In this document: one piece after another, positions 47,687-55,847 of the stretch
How the letters are laid out: each line of letters begins with the position of its first letter
Position numbering within the stretch: the stretch's first letter is position 1
NCBI RefSeq assembly: GCF_024053505.1
Contig: NZ_JAMXQS010000007.1
Span: 310,001-374,000, forward strand
From: Mesorhizobium liriopis
Lineage (GTDB): Bacteria > Pseudomonadota > Alphaproteobacteria > Rhizobiales > Rhizobiaceae
Reading direction: 5' to 3'
Length of the DNA: 64,000 nucleotides
Position numbers and translations under genes: made by a program
Notes under the pieces: model-generated
Told to the model about the DNA's origin: nothing
Seen by the model: only the letters and a program-made list of their open reading frames with translations
Database searches by the model: none

Positions 47687-48793
47687 ATGCTCCGCCTTTT
47701 CCGCACCATCGTCTCGCTGGTCACCACCTGCGCGCTGCTTTTGAGCGGCGTGGTCTTCGTGCCGCAAGGTGCCGTGGCATTGCGCTTGCTGCGGAGTTGG
47801 GAAGCGCCCGACACCACGGCGCTGCTTCATCTCGATCTGCTGCAGCCAGCAGACTATGCGCGCGAAGCGAAAGCCGCGCTTGCGGAGAACGATCCCGAAC
47901 TCGCGCAGAGTATCCTGCACCTCGCCGCAGAACGCCATGTCGCGATGCCAGCCGATCTCGCGCCGAAGGTCGATGCGGCGTTGGAAGCGAGGGGAGGGAC
48001 CTTTTCCGAGATCTGGAACGGCGCGGTCTATGGTGAGGCGGATGGCACGGCGGGCTTTGCGGCGGCCCTCGCGACCGATCTCATGGTGATCGGCGACATC
48101 CGCGATCTCGCCCGACAAGCCTGGGCCTATCCCGATTACGATCCGGTCGTGGTGGCGCTCGCGGCATTCGGCATCGGGCTGACGGCCGCAAGTGTGGCTT
48201 CGGTCGGCGCCGCAACGCCGGTGAAGCTCGGCGCGTCGGCGCTCAAACTCGCGCGGAAGACGGGACGGCTAGGCGCTTCCCTGTCCGCCGATCTCCTGCG
48301 GCTTGCGCGCCGTGCCGTGGATGGGGCCGTGGCCGAAGACCTGTTCCGCGCGGCGCGCCGGCTCGATCGCGCCGAGGTCCGCCGCCTGTCCTCGCGCGTG
48401 CTGCGGCGCGAGGCGACGGAAGAGCTTGGCGCATCCGCGCGAGCCCTGGGAAGCATTGCCGGCACGCAGGGACCGAAAGGCGCGCTCGATGCGTTGCGCG
48501 TATCAGACAGCACGAGCGAGGTGGTGCGCCTGTCCCGCGTCGCCGAGCGCACTGGTCCCGGCTTTCGCGGGGCGCTGCGTCTTGCCCCGAGGCTCGTGAA
48601 GATGGTCGCAAAGGCGTCTTGGATCTTCGTGAAATGGGCGCTCTGGTTCGCGGCCGGCGTGCTTTGGCTGCTTTGGCTCGTCTGGATCTCGTGTCGTCTC
48701 GCTATCCGTATCACGCGGCTCATGGCGCGCCTCGCCGCTGGTATATTCCGATCCTTCCAGCCATCTCCGCCTGTGACGGCCTGGAAAACGTGA
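47687..48793 (+). CDS. membrane protein of unknown function
   Basis: A 368-residue protein I do not recognise. An N-terminal membrane or signal segment (FRTIVSLVTTCALLLSGVVF, about 5-27) is followed by an alpha-helical, Ala- and Asp/Glu-rich domain to about residue 145. Next come a hydrophobic stretch DPVVVALAAFGIGLTAASVA (about 149-168), a long basic region rich in RLARRAVDG-type repeats and finally two close membrane helices (IFVKWALWFAAGVLWLLWLV, about 310-335). It follows phaB by 26 bp on the same strand. Any role in polymer storage is unsupported. Confidence 0.75.
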   Translation: MLRLFRTIVSLVTTCALLLSGVVFVPQGAVALRLLRSWEAPDTTALLHLDLLQPADYAREAKAALAENDPELAQSILHLAAERHVAMPADLAPKVDAALEARGGTFSEIWNGAVYGEADGTAGFAAALATDLMVIGDIRDLARQAWAYPDYDPVVVALAAFGIGLTAASVASVGAATPVKLGASALKLARKTGRLGASLSADLLRLARRAVDGAVAEDLFRAARRLDRAEVRRLSSRVLRREATEELGASARALGSIAGTQGPKGALDALRVSDSTSEVVRLSRVAERTGPGFRGALRLAPRLVKMVAKASWIFVKWALWFAAGVLWLLWLVWISCRLAIRITRLMARLAAGIFRSFQPSPPVTAWKT

Positions 48794-48820
48794 ACAATAC
48801 GGGAACTGGTGCCTGTCCGT

Positions 48821-49110
48821 GATTCGTCGGCGATTCGTTCCCGGTTCGCCCCGGAGGGCTTAACTTTCTTAAATGTTTATTAGTCTTTGTTTTACCATTT
48901 GGTAGAAAATCTTAATGAATTCCGAGGCCTTGGGCGCTCGTCGCTTTGCGGCGGCCGCGAACCGCTCGAGCGTTAACCTTTGCGGCACTTTCGTCTCGGC
49001 GTCGCAGGACATCCTCCCTGCATCTCGATGCGTAAAATTCTATCGATCTATATCTAGCGGTGAACGAATCCGGAACTCGGCTGGATCGATGATTCGTCCG
49101 TGATTTGTTC
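48821..49110 (+). repeat. pair of imperfect 20-bp direct repeats in a 432-bp gene-free gap
   Basis: GATTCGTCGGCGATTCGTTC (48821-48840) and GATTCGTCCGTGATTTGTTC (49091-49110) agree at 17 of 20 positions and are 270 bp apart. Four GANTC sites (possible CcrM methylation sites) fall in the gap, and 48858-48925 is strikingly AT-rich (TTAACTTTCTTAAATG). The gap 48794-49225 holds no convincing gene; the helicase promoter is probably here. Confidence 0.4.
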
Positions 49111-49225
49111 GGTGGTCGTTCCAATGGTTAACGCCCGTGCCCGTTGCGCTTTGCTTTTCGCGTTCGCCATGCCTATGTGAAAGCCATCCCGCCGCTTGCG
49201 CGCTTGAAAGACCCGACGCCACCTG

Positions 49226-52200
49226 ATGAATATCGAAGGCAAGAGGTTCGAGCCCCTCTCCCAATCCCCTCTCATTCTGTCCGGCCGCGACGTCACCGCC
49301 GTGCTCGGGCCCACCAATACCGGCAAGACGCATCTCGCGATCGAGCGCATGGTGGCGCACGAGTCGGGCGTGATCGGCCTGCCGCTGCGCCTGCTCGCGC
49401 GCGAGGTCTATGGCCGCGTTTGCGAGAAAGTCGGCGCGCATCAGGTGGCGCTGATCACCGGCGAGGAAAAGATCGTGCCGCCGCAGGCGCGTTTCTCCGT
49501 ATGCACGGTGGAAGCCATGCCGCGCGAAACGGATGCGGCCTTTGTCGCCATCGACGAGGTGCAGCTCGCGGGCGATCTCGAGCGCGGTCATATCTTCACC
49601 GACCGCATCCTGCACTTGCGCGGCCGGCAGGAAACGCTGCTGCTGGGTGCCGCCACCATGCGCGGCATTCTCGAAAAGCTCCTGAAGGGCATTTCGGTCG
49701 TCACCCGGCCGCGCCTGTCGCATCTGGCCTATGCCGGCTCCAAGAAGATCACGCGCCTTCCGCGCCGCTCGGCCATCGTCGCCTTTTCGGCCGACGAGGT
49801 CTACGCCATCGGCGAGCTGATCCGCCGCCAGCGCGGCGGGGTTGCGGTCGTACTCGGCGCGCTCAGCCCCCGCACGCGCAACGCGCAGGTGGCGCTCTAT
49901 CAGTCGGGTGACGTGGACTATCTCGTCGCAACCGACGCCATCGGCATGGGCCTCAATCTCGATGTCGATCATGTCGCCTTCGCGCAAAGCCGCAAATTCG
50001 ACGGCTACCAGTTCCGCGACCTGAACCCGGCCGAGATCGGCCAGATCGCGGGCCGTGCGGGGCGCCACATGCGCGACGGCACCTTCGGCGTGACGGGGCA
50101 GGTCGATCCGTTCCCCGACGAGATCGTGGAGCGCGTCGAGGCGCATGACTTCGACCCTGTGAAGGTCTTGCAATGGCGCACTTCGCGCTTCGATTTTTCC
50201 AGCATCGACACCCTGCGCCGCTCGATCGACACGCCGGCACCCGTCGAGGGCCTGACGCGCGCACTGCCGGCGGTCGATGCGCAGGCGCTCGACCAGCTTT
50301 CCAAGGACGAGCAGGTGCGCAAGCTCGCCACCAGCCGCGAGCGCGTGAAGCTCCTTTGGGAAGCCTGCGCACTGCCCGACTATCGCCGTATCGCGCCCGC
50401 GCAGCACGCTGATATCGTGGCGCAGATCTTCTTCGATCTCGCCCGACGCGGCCATGTGGACGAGGATTACATGGCCGAGCAGGTGCGCCGGGCCGACTCG
50501 ACCGAAGGCGAGATCGACACGCTTTCGCACCGCATCGCGCAGATCCGTACCTGGACCTTCGTGTCCAACCAGCCGAACTGGCTGGCCGATCCGGCACATT
50601 GGCGTGAAAAAACACGTGCCATCGAGGACCGATTGTCCGATGCCTTACATGAGCGGTTGACGAAACGCTTCGTAGACCGCAGGACATCCGTCCTTCAAAG
50701 GCGTTTGCGGGAAAATACCATGCTCGAAGCCGAGATCAGCCCGGCCGGCACCGTTTCGGTGGAAGGCCACCATGTGGGCGAGCTCCAGGGCTTCCGTTTC
50801 ACGGCAGACCAGACGGGAAGCGGCGAGGAAGCGCGCGCCGTGCGCGGTGCTGCGCAGAAGGCGCTGGCCACCGAGTTCGAAACGCGCGCCGACCGTTTCG
50901 CGATCGCGCCCAATGGCGATATCGCGCTGGGCTCCGACGGCACCCTGCGCTGGATCGGCGCGCCAATCGCGACGTTGGTCGCGGGCGACGATCCATTGCG
51001 CCCGCGTCTTGTGCTGTTCGCCGACGAGCAGCTGACCGGCCCCGCACGCGACAAGGTGATGGCGCGTGCCGAGCGTTTCGTGGGCTTCCAGATCGAGACG
51101 CTCCTCAAGCCGCTCACCGACCTGCGCGATGCCGCCAATCTGTCGGGCATCGCACGCGGCATCGCGTTCCGTCTGGTCGAGAATTTCGGCCTTCTGCCGC
51201 GCCGCGACGTGGCGGAGGAAATCCGCTCGCTCGACGGCGAAAGCCGCGCGAGCCTGCGCCGTTTGGGTGTGCGCTTCGGCGCCTACCACATCTTCGTGCC
51301 GACCCTCGTGAAACCGGCGCCCGCCGGTCTCGTGACGCTGCTCTGGGCGCTCAAGAACGATGGCAAGGACCTGTCGGGCTTCGGCGACGTGGTCCATGCG
51401 CTGGGCTCCGGCCGGACTTCGCTCGTGGTCGATCCCGCTTATGACCAGTGCTTCTACGCGCTGGCCGGCTTCCGCGTGCTCGGCCGCCGTGCCGTGCGCG
51501 TCGATATCCTCGAACGCCTCGCCGACCTGATCCGTCCTGCCCTTGCCTGGAAGCCCGGTGCTGCAGGCGCACGGCCCGATGGTGCGCTGGATGGCGCTGC
51601 CTTCATCGTCACCCCGCCCATGATGTCGATCCTTGGGGCGGGCAGCGATGACATGGAAGAGGTCCTGAAAAACCTCGGCTATCGGGCCGAGCCCAAGCCC
51701 GCGGCCGAGATCAAGACCAAGCTGGCATCGCTCGACGCGGCAGTGGTCGCAGCCCAGGAAGCCGCTGCTGCTGCCAAGGCTGCGGAGCAGGCTGAGAAGG
51801 CTTCTACCGAGAGCCTGACGCTGGCGAGTGACGAAGCGGCGAGCGAGGTTTCGATCGAAGAGACAGCCGACGCCGGTGCAGTGGATGCGTTGGCCGGTGA
51901 GCCGGAAGCGGTTGCCGAGGACGCTACGATTGAAGTGGCCAGTGCCGAAGGCGAAACAACTGTTGCCTCTGAAGCAGTAGACTCTGCTGATGCGCCTGCT
52001 CTCGACCCTGAAGCCGCGAGCGAGGAGGCCGAGCAGGGCTCCGCTGTTGCGCCGGAAGCCGTGTCCGCCGAAGCAGGCGTGAGCGAGGCAACGGAAACTC
52101 CAGCCGATCAAAGCGCTGATGTCGCAGCTGCCGATGCGTCTGCGGAAGCCGTTGAGCCGACACTATCCTCCAGCGACACGACTGAACCGGTCGCCGCGCA

Positions 52201-52723
52201 AGCTGCGGCCGAGCCCGTCGAGGAAGCCAAGCCGATCCTGGTCTGGCGTCCCGGCCGCGTCGATGGCCGTCGGCCTCAGCATGCACGCGACAATCGCGGC
52301 GGACGTCATGGTGGCAATCGCCGCGAGGGCGGGGCCGAGGGTGGTGAGAACAATCGCGGTCGCAACTTCCGCCAGGGTGGCGGTGGCGAGCGCGCAGGTG
52401 GTGAGCGCCAGGGTGGCGAACGGCGCGAGCGTGCCGAAGGCGGTGGCGAGAACCGGCGCGACAATGCGTTCCGCGGCAAGAGTGGCGGTAACGATCGCGA
52501 CCGGCGCGAGGGCCAGGATCGCAAGCCGTGGAACCGCGACAACAAGCGCCCCGATAACAAGCGAGCCGGCGAGCGCGACGAGCGTAAGGGTGGCGAGCGC
52601 AATCGGAGCGGACAAGGTGCTCCCCGCGACTTCGGCACGTCCAAGCCGCGCGAGGAACGCGCGCCCGATCCGAACTCGCCCTTTGCCAAGCTCGCGGCTC
52701 TGCGCGAGCAGTTGAAGAAGTAG
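49226..52723 (+). CDS. SUV3-like DExH RNA helicase with long acidic and Arg/Gly-rich tail
   Basis: A superfamily 2 helicase of 1165 residues related to mitochondrial SUV3. Walker A is GPTNTGKT at 28-35, the Walker B variant is AIDEVQ near 110, and motif VI is IGQIAGRAGRHMRDG with DAIGMGLNLDVDHVAF before it. Residues up to about 830 are the helicase and accessory domains. From about 835 to 1010 the chain is low-complexity Ala/Glu/Ser with strong negative charge. From about 1020 to 1150 it is Arg/Gly/Asn/Asp-rich (RGG-like, for example NRGGRHGGNRREGG), ending with FAKLAALREQLKK. The tail suggests RNA or protein contact in an RNA-decay complex; that is inference. S4 and ferredoxin genes follow. 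Confidence 0.93.
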   Translation: MNIEGKRFEPLSQSPLILSGRDVTAVLGPTNTGKTHLAIERMVAHESGVIGLPLRLLAREVYGRVCEKVGAHQVALITGEEKIVPPQARFSVCTVEAMPRETDAAFVAIDEVQLAGDLERGHIFTDRILHLRGRQETLLLGAATMRGILEKLLKGISVVTRPRLSHLAYAGSKKITRLPRRSAIVAFSADEVYAIGELIRRQRGGVAVVLGALSPRTRNAQVALYQSGDVDYLVATDAIGMGLNLDVDHVAFAQSRKFDGYQFRDLNPAEIGQIAGRAGRHMRDGTFGVTGQVDPFPDEIVERVEAHDFDPVKVLQWRTSRFDFSSIDTLRRSIDTPAPVEGLTRALPAVDAQALDQLSKDEQVRKLATSRERVKLLWEACALPDYRRIAPAQHADIVAQIFFDLARRGHVDEDYMAEQVRRADSTEGEIDTLSHRIAQIRTWTFVSNQPNWLADPAHWREKTRAIEDRLSDALHERLTKRFVDRRTSVLQRRLRENTMLEAEISPAGTVSVEGHHVGELQGFRFTADQTGSGEEARAVRGAAQKALATEFETRADRFAIAPNGDIALGSDGTLRWIGAPIATLVAGDDPLRPRLVLFADEQLTGPARDKVMARAERFVGFQIETLLKPLTDLRDAANLSGIARGIAFRLVENFGLLPRRDVAEEIRSLDGESRASLRRLGVRFGAYHIFVPTLVKPAPAGLVTLLWALKNDGKDLSGFGDVVHALGSGRTSLVVDPAYDQCFYALAGFRVLGRRAVRVDILERLADLIRPALAWKPGAAGARPDGALDGAAFIVTPPMMSILGAGSDDMEEVLKNLGYRAEPKPAAEIKTKLASLDAAVVAAQEAAAAAKAAEQAEKASTESLTLASDEAASEVSIEETADAGAVDALAGEPEAVAEDATIEVASAEGETTVASEAVDSADAPALDPEAASEEAEQGSAVAPEAVSAEAGVSEATETPADQSADVAAADASAEAVEPTLSSSDTTEPVAAQAAAEPVEEAKPILVWRPGRVDGRRPQHARDNRGGRHGGNRREGGAEGGENNRGRNFRQGGGGERAGGERQGGERRERAEGGGENRRDNAFRGKSGGNDRDRREGQDRKPWNRDNKRPDNKRAGERDERKGGERNRSGQGAPRDFGTSKPREERAPDPNSPFAKLAALREQLKK

Positions 52724-52734
52724 CGCTCGCGCGG

Positions 52735-53115
52735 ATGCCGGGGGAGGGCCGTCAGCGTATCGACAAATGGCTCTTCTTCGCGCGGCTCGTCAAATCGCGG
52801 TCGCTCGGTGCCAAGCTCGTGGAACTCGGACGCGTGCGCATCAACCGGCGCAAGGCCGAAAAGCCGTCCGATGCCGTCCATGTCGGCGATGTGCTGACGC
52901 TCAATCTTGACCGGCGCATCGCGGTTCTGAGGGTTCTCGATCTCGGAGAAAGGCGTGGGCCCGCGCCCGAGGCGCAGGGACTGTACGAGGATCTGGCGCC
53001 AGAGGAAGCGCAGACCGGCGACGGCGAGGGGCGCGTGCATTTTCCCGATGCCGCACCCGCTTTGCGTCGCGCCAAGCGCGGCGATCCGGTTGGCGGCACG
53101 CTCGAGGATGAATGA
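52735..53115 (+). CDS. S4-domain RNA-binding protein (Hsp15-like)
   Basis: A 126-residue protein. The S4 fold is at 7-60 (RIDKWLFFARLVKSRSLGAK, then VRINRRKAEKPSDAVHVGD), as in the heat-shock protein Hsp15 that rescues stalled 50S subunits. The C-terminal part is acidic, then basic (RRAKRGDPVGG). It starts 11 bp after the helicase stop, so the two are almost certainly co-transcribed, pointing to a shared role in RNA or ribosome care. Confidence 0.9.
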   Translation: MPGEGRQRIDKWLFFARLVKSRSLGAKLVELGRVRINRRKAEKPSDAVHVGDVLTLNLDRRIAVLRVLDLGERRGPAPEAQGLYEDLAPEEAQTGDGEGRVHFPDAAPALRRAKRGDPVGGTLEDE

Positions 53116-53160
53116 GGCGGCGCGTTTCGTCGCGGGTGTGTTTCGAAGGATGCCCCCGCC

Positions 53161-53189
53161 CTTGTCAGGTTAAGGCAAAGCCGCTACCT
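53161..53189 (+). promoter_or_regulatory. sigma-70-type promoter of fdxA
   Basis: CTTGTC at 53161-53166 and CTACCT at 53184-53189 are exactly 17 bp apart, close to the rhizobial consensus CTTGAC-N17-CTATAT. Transcription would begin about 50 bp before fdxA. Confidence 0.5.
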
Positions 53190-53245
53190 GCACGCCGATC
53201 AGGGCTGGTCTTGTTCAAAGGCGCGGCCCAGAGGAGCCGCCTTCA

Positions 53246-53584
53246 ATGACCTATGTCGTCACCGACAACTGCATCCGCTGCAAGTACATGGACTGCGTGG
53301 AAGTGTGTCCGGTGGATTGTTTCTATGAAGGCGAGAACATGCTCGTCATTCATCCCGACGAGTGCATCGATTGCGGCGTGTGCGAGCCGGAATGTCCTGC
53401 GGATGCGATCAAGCCGGACACCGAGCCGGGGCTCGACAAGTGGCTCCAGCTGAACACCGAATATTCGGCGAAGTGGCCCAATATCAGCCAGAAGAAAGAG
53501 CCGCCGGCCGACCACAAGGAATGGGACGGCGTCGAGAACAAGCTCGAGAACCACTTCTCGGCAGAGCCCGGTTCCGGCGACTGA
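53246..53584 (+). CDS. fdxA: seven-iron ferredoxin FdxA
   Basis: A small electron carrier of 112 residues binding one 3Fe-4S and one 4Fe-4S cluster. The Cys pattern is C9-x2-C12-x4-C17-x3-CP ([18 protein letters not shown]) and C40-x2-C43-x2-C46-x3-CP ([17 protein letters not shown]). The C-terminal half after residue 58 is the usual FdxA extension ([18 protein letters not shown]). GAGG lies about 10 bases before the ATG. Its place next to carD and the S4 gene is conserved in rhizobia; its partners are unknown. Confidence 0.95.
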   Translation: MTYVVTDNCIRCKYMDCVEVCPVDCFYEGENMLVIHPDECIDCGVCEPECPADAIKPDTEPGLDKWLQLNTEYSAKWPNISQKKEPPADHKEWDGVENKLENHFSAEPGSGD

Positions 53585-53678
53585 GCCGCCGCTTTGACCG
53601 AAGCACAAAATCGTCGATTTCGCGTTAAGCGCATCCTTGACAAAAGGATGTGAGGAAACGGTGCTGGCGCACTAAAAT

Positions 53679-53707
53679 CTTGATTCTCGCGGGTTTTTAT
53701 GCTAGCC
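53679..53707 (+). promoter_or_regulatory. possible promoter of carD
   Basis: CTTGAT (53679-53684) and CTAGCC (53702-53707) are 17 bp apart. If used, carD would have a leader of about 385 nt. The 513-bp gap 53585-54097 also contains two small hairpins, CATCCTT/AAGGATG (53632-53650) and GCGTGA/TCACGC (53830-53847), and no convincing gene. Confidence 0.35.
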
Positions 53708-54097
53708 AAACAGTCACTGCCGGTGGCTTAGGCGATCCATGATGGATGCCGGCCTCACTCCATGAAAGGTGGCATTGGCGTTCAAGGCTGGAATCCTTCA
53801 AGGAATTCCGGTCCTGAAGAAGCGTTCTGGCGTGAATGAGCTCACGCGAGGACGAAGAACAGGCCTTCGATTTCGAATCGATGCCGGTCCTTTTTCCCGC
53901 ATCTCGCTCTGTCCCGCAAGCTTCCATTCGCCGATCGCCGTTTTTTATCGAGAGGGCCATCTCCGGCTCGGCATGGCGCGCGAAGGGCATGGGTGCCCGA
54001 TCCGCCGCGCGCCTTACGAATGATTTCGCGGCCATGATGGCCGCCTCGAACGGCCGGGCCCGTTTTGGGCCTGGCAACTTTAGGAGTGCAGGGCGTA

Positions 54098-54682
54098 ATG
54101 GCAACCACCCCCCAGAAGAAGTCGACCGCGCGTCACGGTTTCAAAGCCGGCGAATCCATCGTTTATCCGGCCCATGGCGTGGGCACGATCACGGCCATCG
54201 AGGAGCAGATCGTCGCCGGTCACACGCTGGAACTCTTCGTGATCGATTTCCAGAAGGACAAGATGCGCCTCAAGGTGCCGGTGGCGAAGGCAACCTCGAT
54301 CGGCATGCGTAAGCTGGCCGAAACCGACTATGTCGAGCGTGCCTTGAAGGTCGTGCAGGGTCGTGCCCGCGTGAAGCGCACCATGTGGTCGCGTCGTGCG
54401 CAGGAATATGATGCGAAGATCAATTCCGGCGACCTGATCTCGATCTCGGAAGTGGTGCGCGACCTTTATCGCGCCGAGAACCAGCCCGAGCAGTCCTATT
54501 CCGAGCGCCAGCTTTATGAGGCCGCGCTCGACCGCATGGCGCGTGAGATCGCAGCCGTGAACCGCATGTCGGAAACCGAAGCGGTCCGCCTGATCGAAAC
54601 CAACCTCAACAAGGGTCCCAAGCGCGGTGCCAAGGTCGAGGAAGAGGCCGACAACGACAGCGAGCAGGAAGAAGCGGCATAA
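54098..54682 (+). CDS. CarD/CdnL-family RNA polymerase-binding regulator
   Basis: A 194-residue transcription factor that binds the RNA polymerase beta subunit and stabilises open complexes. The N-terminal CarD/TRCF-RID domain reads FKAGESIVYPAHGVGTITAI and continues LELFVIDFQKDKMRLKVPV; the helical C-terminal DNA-binding domain includes RRAQEYDAKINSGD and ISEVVRDLYRAE. It ends in an acidic tail (EEEADNDSEQEEAA). ATG 54098 is the family start; AGGAG lies about 11 bases upstream. A terminator and then the rpoH gene follow. Confidence 0.95.
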   Translation: MATTPQKKSTARHGFKAGESIVYPAHGVGTITAIEEQIVAGHTLELFVIDFQKDKMRLKVPVAKATSIGMRKLAETDYVERALKVVQGRARVKRTMWSRRAQEYDAKINSGDLISISEVVRDLYRAENQPEQSYSERQLYEAALDRMAREIAAVNRMSETEAVRLIETNLNKGPKRGAKVEEEADNDSEQEEAA

Positions 54683-54707
54683 GCCGTCTCCCTCCCGTCA
54701 AGACAAG

Positions 54708-54733
54708 AACCCGGCCTTCGTGCCGGGTTTTTT
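54708..54733 (+). terminator. rho-independent terminator after carD
   Basis: An 8-bp stem AACCCGGC / GCCGGGTT with a CTTCGT loop runs straight into TTTT. It isolates carD from rpoH. Confidence 0.8.
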
Positions 54734-54776
54734 GTTGGGCCATGAGAAAATGTTCCGCAAAGTGACGCGGTGAGGA

Positions 54777-54802
54777 GGAACCAACCTCGCAGGGGCAACG
54801 TT
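54777..54802 (+). promoter_or_regulatory. EcfG (general stress sigma) promoter of rpoH
   Basis: GGAAC (54777-54781), 17 bp, then CGTT (54799-54802): a perfect match to the alphaproteobacterial EcfG/RpoE2 consensus GGAAC-N16/17-CGTT. It lies about 115 bp before the rpoH start, after the carD terminator. In Sinorhizobium meliloti rpoH2 is a known RpoE2 target. Confidence 0.75.
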
Positions 54803-54916
54803 TGGTGATGTCGATTGCCGTGCGTTTTCGGCTGAGAGCGCGCGACGGAAGCGGTGCCAGGGACGGTGCCAATTTCAACCAGCGTTCGGAAAAACGCCAA
54901 AGCCGGAGGGTGTTCC

Positions 54917-55783
54917 ATGGAAGAAGCCGCCAAGAGGACCCTCATTCAGGCCGCAATGCGCGCGCCCTATCTCGAGCGCGACGAAGAGCAGGAACTGGCG
55001 ATCCGGTGGAAGGAAAACCGCGACCAGGAAGCCCTGCACAAGATCACCATGGCGCATATGCGCCTCGTCATCTCGATGGCCGCCAAGTTCCGCTATTTCG
55101 GTCTTTCCATGGGCGACCTGATTCAGGAAGGCCATGTCGGGCTCCTTGAAGCTGCCGCCCGCTTCGAGCCGGAACGCGACGTGCGTTTCTCGACCTATGC
55201 CACGTGGTGGATCCGCGCCTCGATCCAGGATTACATCCTGCGCAACTGGTCGATCGTGCGCGGCGGAACCTCGTCGGCCCAGAAGGCGCTGTTCTTCAAC
55301 CTGCGCCGCCTGCGTGCCAAGCTTGCGCAGAATTCCGGCACGCTGTCCTCCAGCACGCTCTACAAGGAAATATCCGAGGCGCTGGGCGTATCCGAAGCCG
55401 ATGTGGCGATGATGGATTCGCGCCTGTCCGCTCCTGATACCTCGCTCAACGCGCCGATCGTCGAGGACGGTTCGGGCTCGGTCGATCGCATGGATTTCCT
55501 CGTCAGCGACGATCCGTTGCCCGACGAAGTGGTGGGAGAGCAGATCGATGTGGAGCGCCGCTCGGGCTGGCTCAATACGGCACTCGGCGTGCTCAACGAG
55601 CGCGAGCTGCGCATCATCCGTGAACGCCGTCTGCGCGACGAGGGGGCCACGCTGGAATCGCTCGGTGAAACACTGGGTATCTCCAAGGAACGCGTTCGCC
55701 AGATCGAAAGCCGCGCGCTTGAGAAGTTGCGGACCGCGCTCACGCGCAACAACACCGCCTTTGGCGAGATCGCCTACGCCTGA
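54917..55783 (+). CDS. rpoH: RNA polymerase sigma-32-family factor, RpoH2 type
   Basis: A heat-shock/stress sigma factor of 288 residues. Region 2 is GDLIQEGHVGLLEAAARFEP followed by FSTYATWWIRASIQDYILRN; the RpoH box is QKALFFNLRRLRAKL; region 4 is TLESLGETLGISKERVRQIE. The start ATG 54917 has CCGGAGG 8 bases upstream. The EcfG-type promoter and the fdxA-carD context point to the second rpoH of rhizobia (RpoH2) rather than the main heat-shock RpoH1. It ends at a bidirectional terminator. Confidence 0.95.
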   Translation: MEEAAKRTLIQAAMRAPYLERDEEQELAIRWKENRDQEALHKITMAHMRLVISMAAKFRYFGLSMGDLIQEGHVGLLEAAARFEPERDVRFSTYATWWIRASIQDYILRNWSIVRGGTSSAQKALFFNLRRLRAKLAQNSGTLSSSTLYKEISEALGVSEADVAMMDSRLSAPDTSLNAPIVEDGSGSVDRMDFLVSDDPLPDEVVGEQIDVERRSGWLNTALGVLNERELRIIRERRLRDEGATLESLGETLGISKERVRQIESRALEKLRTALTRNNTAFGEIAYA

Positions 55784-55810
55784 TCCTTCGGGATCGCGTT
55801 CAGATCAGTG

Positions 55811-55847
55811 AAACGCGGCATGTCCATGCATGCCGCGTTTTCATTTG
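55811..55847. terminator. bidirectional terminator between rpoH and DUF1284 gene
   Basis: A perfect 12-bp stem AAACGCGGCATG / CATGCCGCGTTT with a TCCATG loop, followed by TCATTT on the plus strand and by TTTCAC on the minus strand. The minus-strand gene's stop codon directly abuts it. Confidence 0.8.

Noticed and set aside
48915-49103. 62-codon plus-strand frame in the gap before the helicase
   Set aside because: It has no ribosome site, a mixed composition and no protein-like hydrophobic pattern; the gap looks regulatory.
48794-49225. Possible replication origin, because of AT-richness, TTAA and GANTC motifs
   Set aside because: There are no clear DnaA boxes, and the usual alphaproteobacterial origin neighbours (hemE, parAB, dnaA) are absent.
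49040-50599. 519-codon minus-strand open frame
   Set aside because: It is antisense to the helicase core, which has clear motifs; there is no recognisable domain and the composition is typical of a shadow frame.
53637-53665. TTGACA before carD as a promoter
   Set aside because: No -10 box lies 16-18 bp downstream (GGTGCT at that place), and the hexamer is inside a small hairpin.
53836-54312. 158-codon frame overlapping the start of carD
   Set aside because: It overlaps carD in another frame and its first part shows no domain; there is no credible ribosome site.
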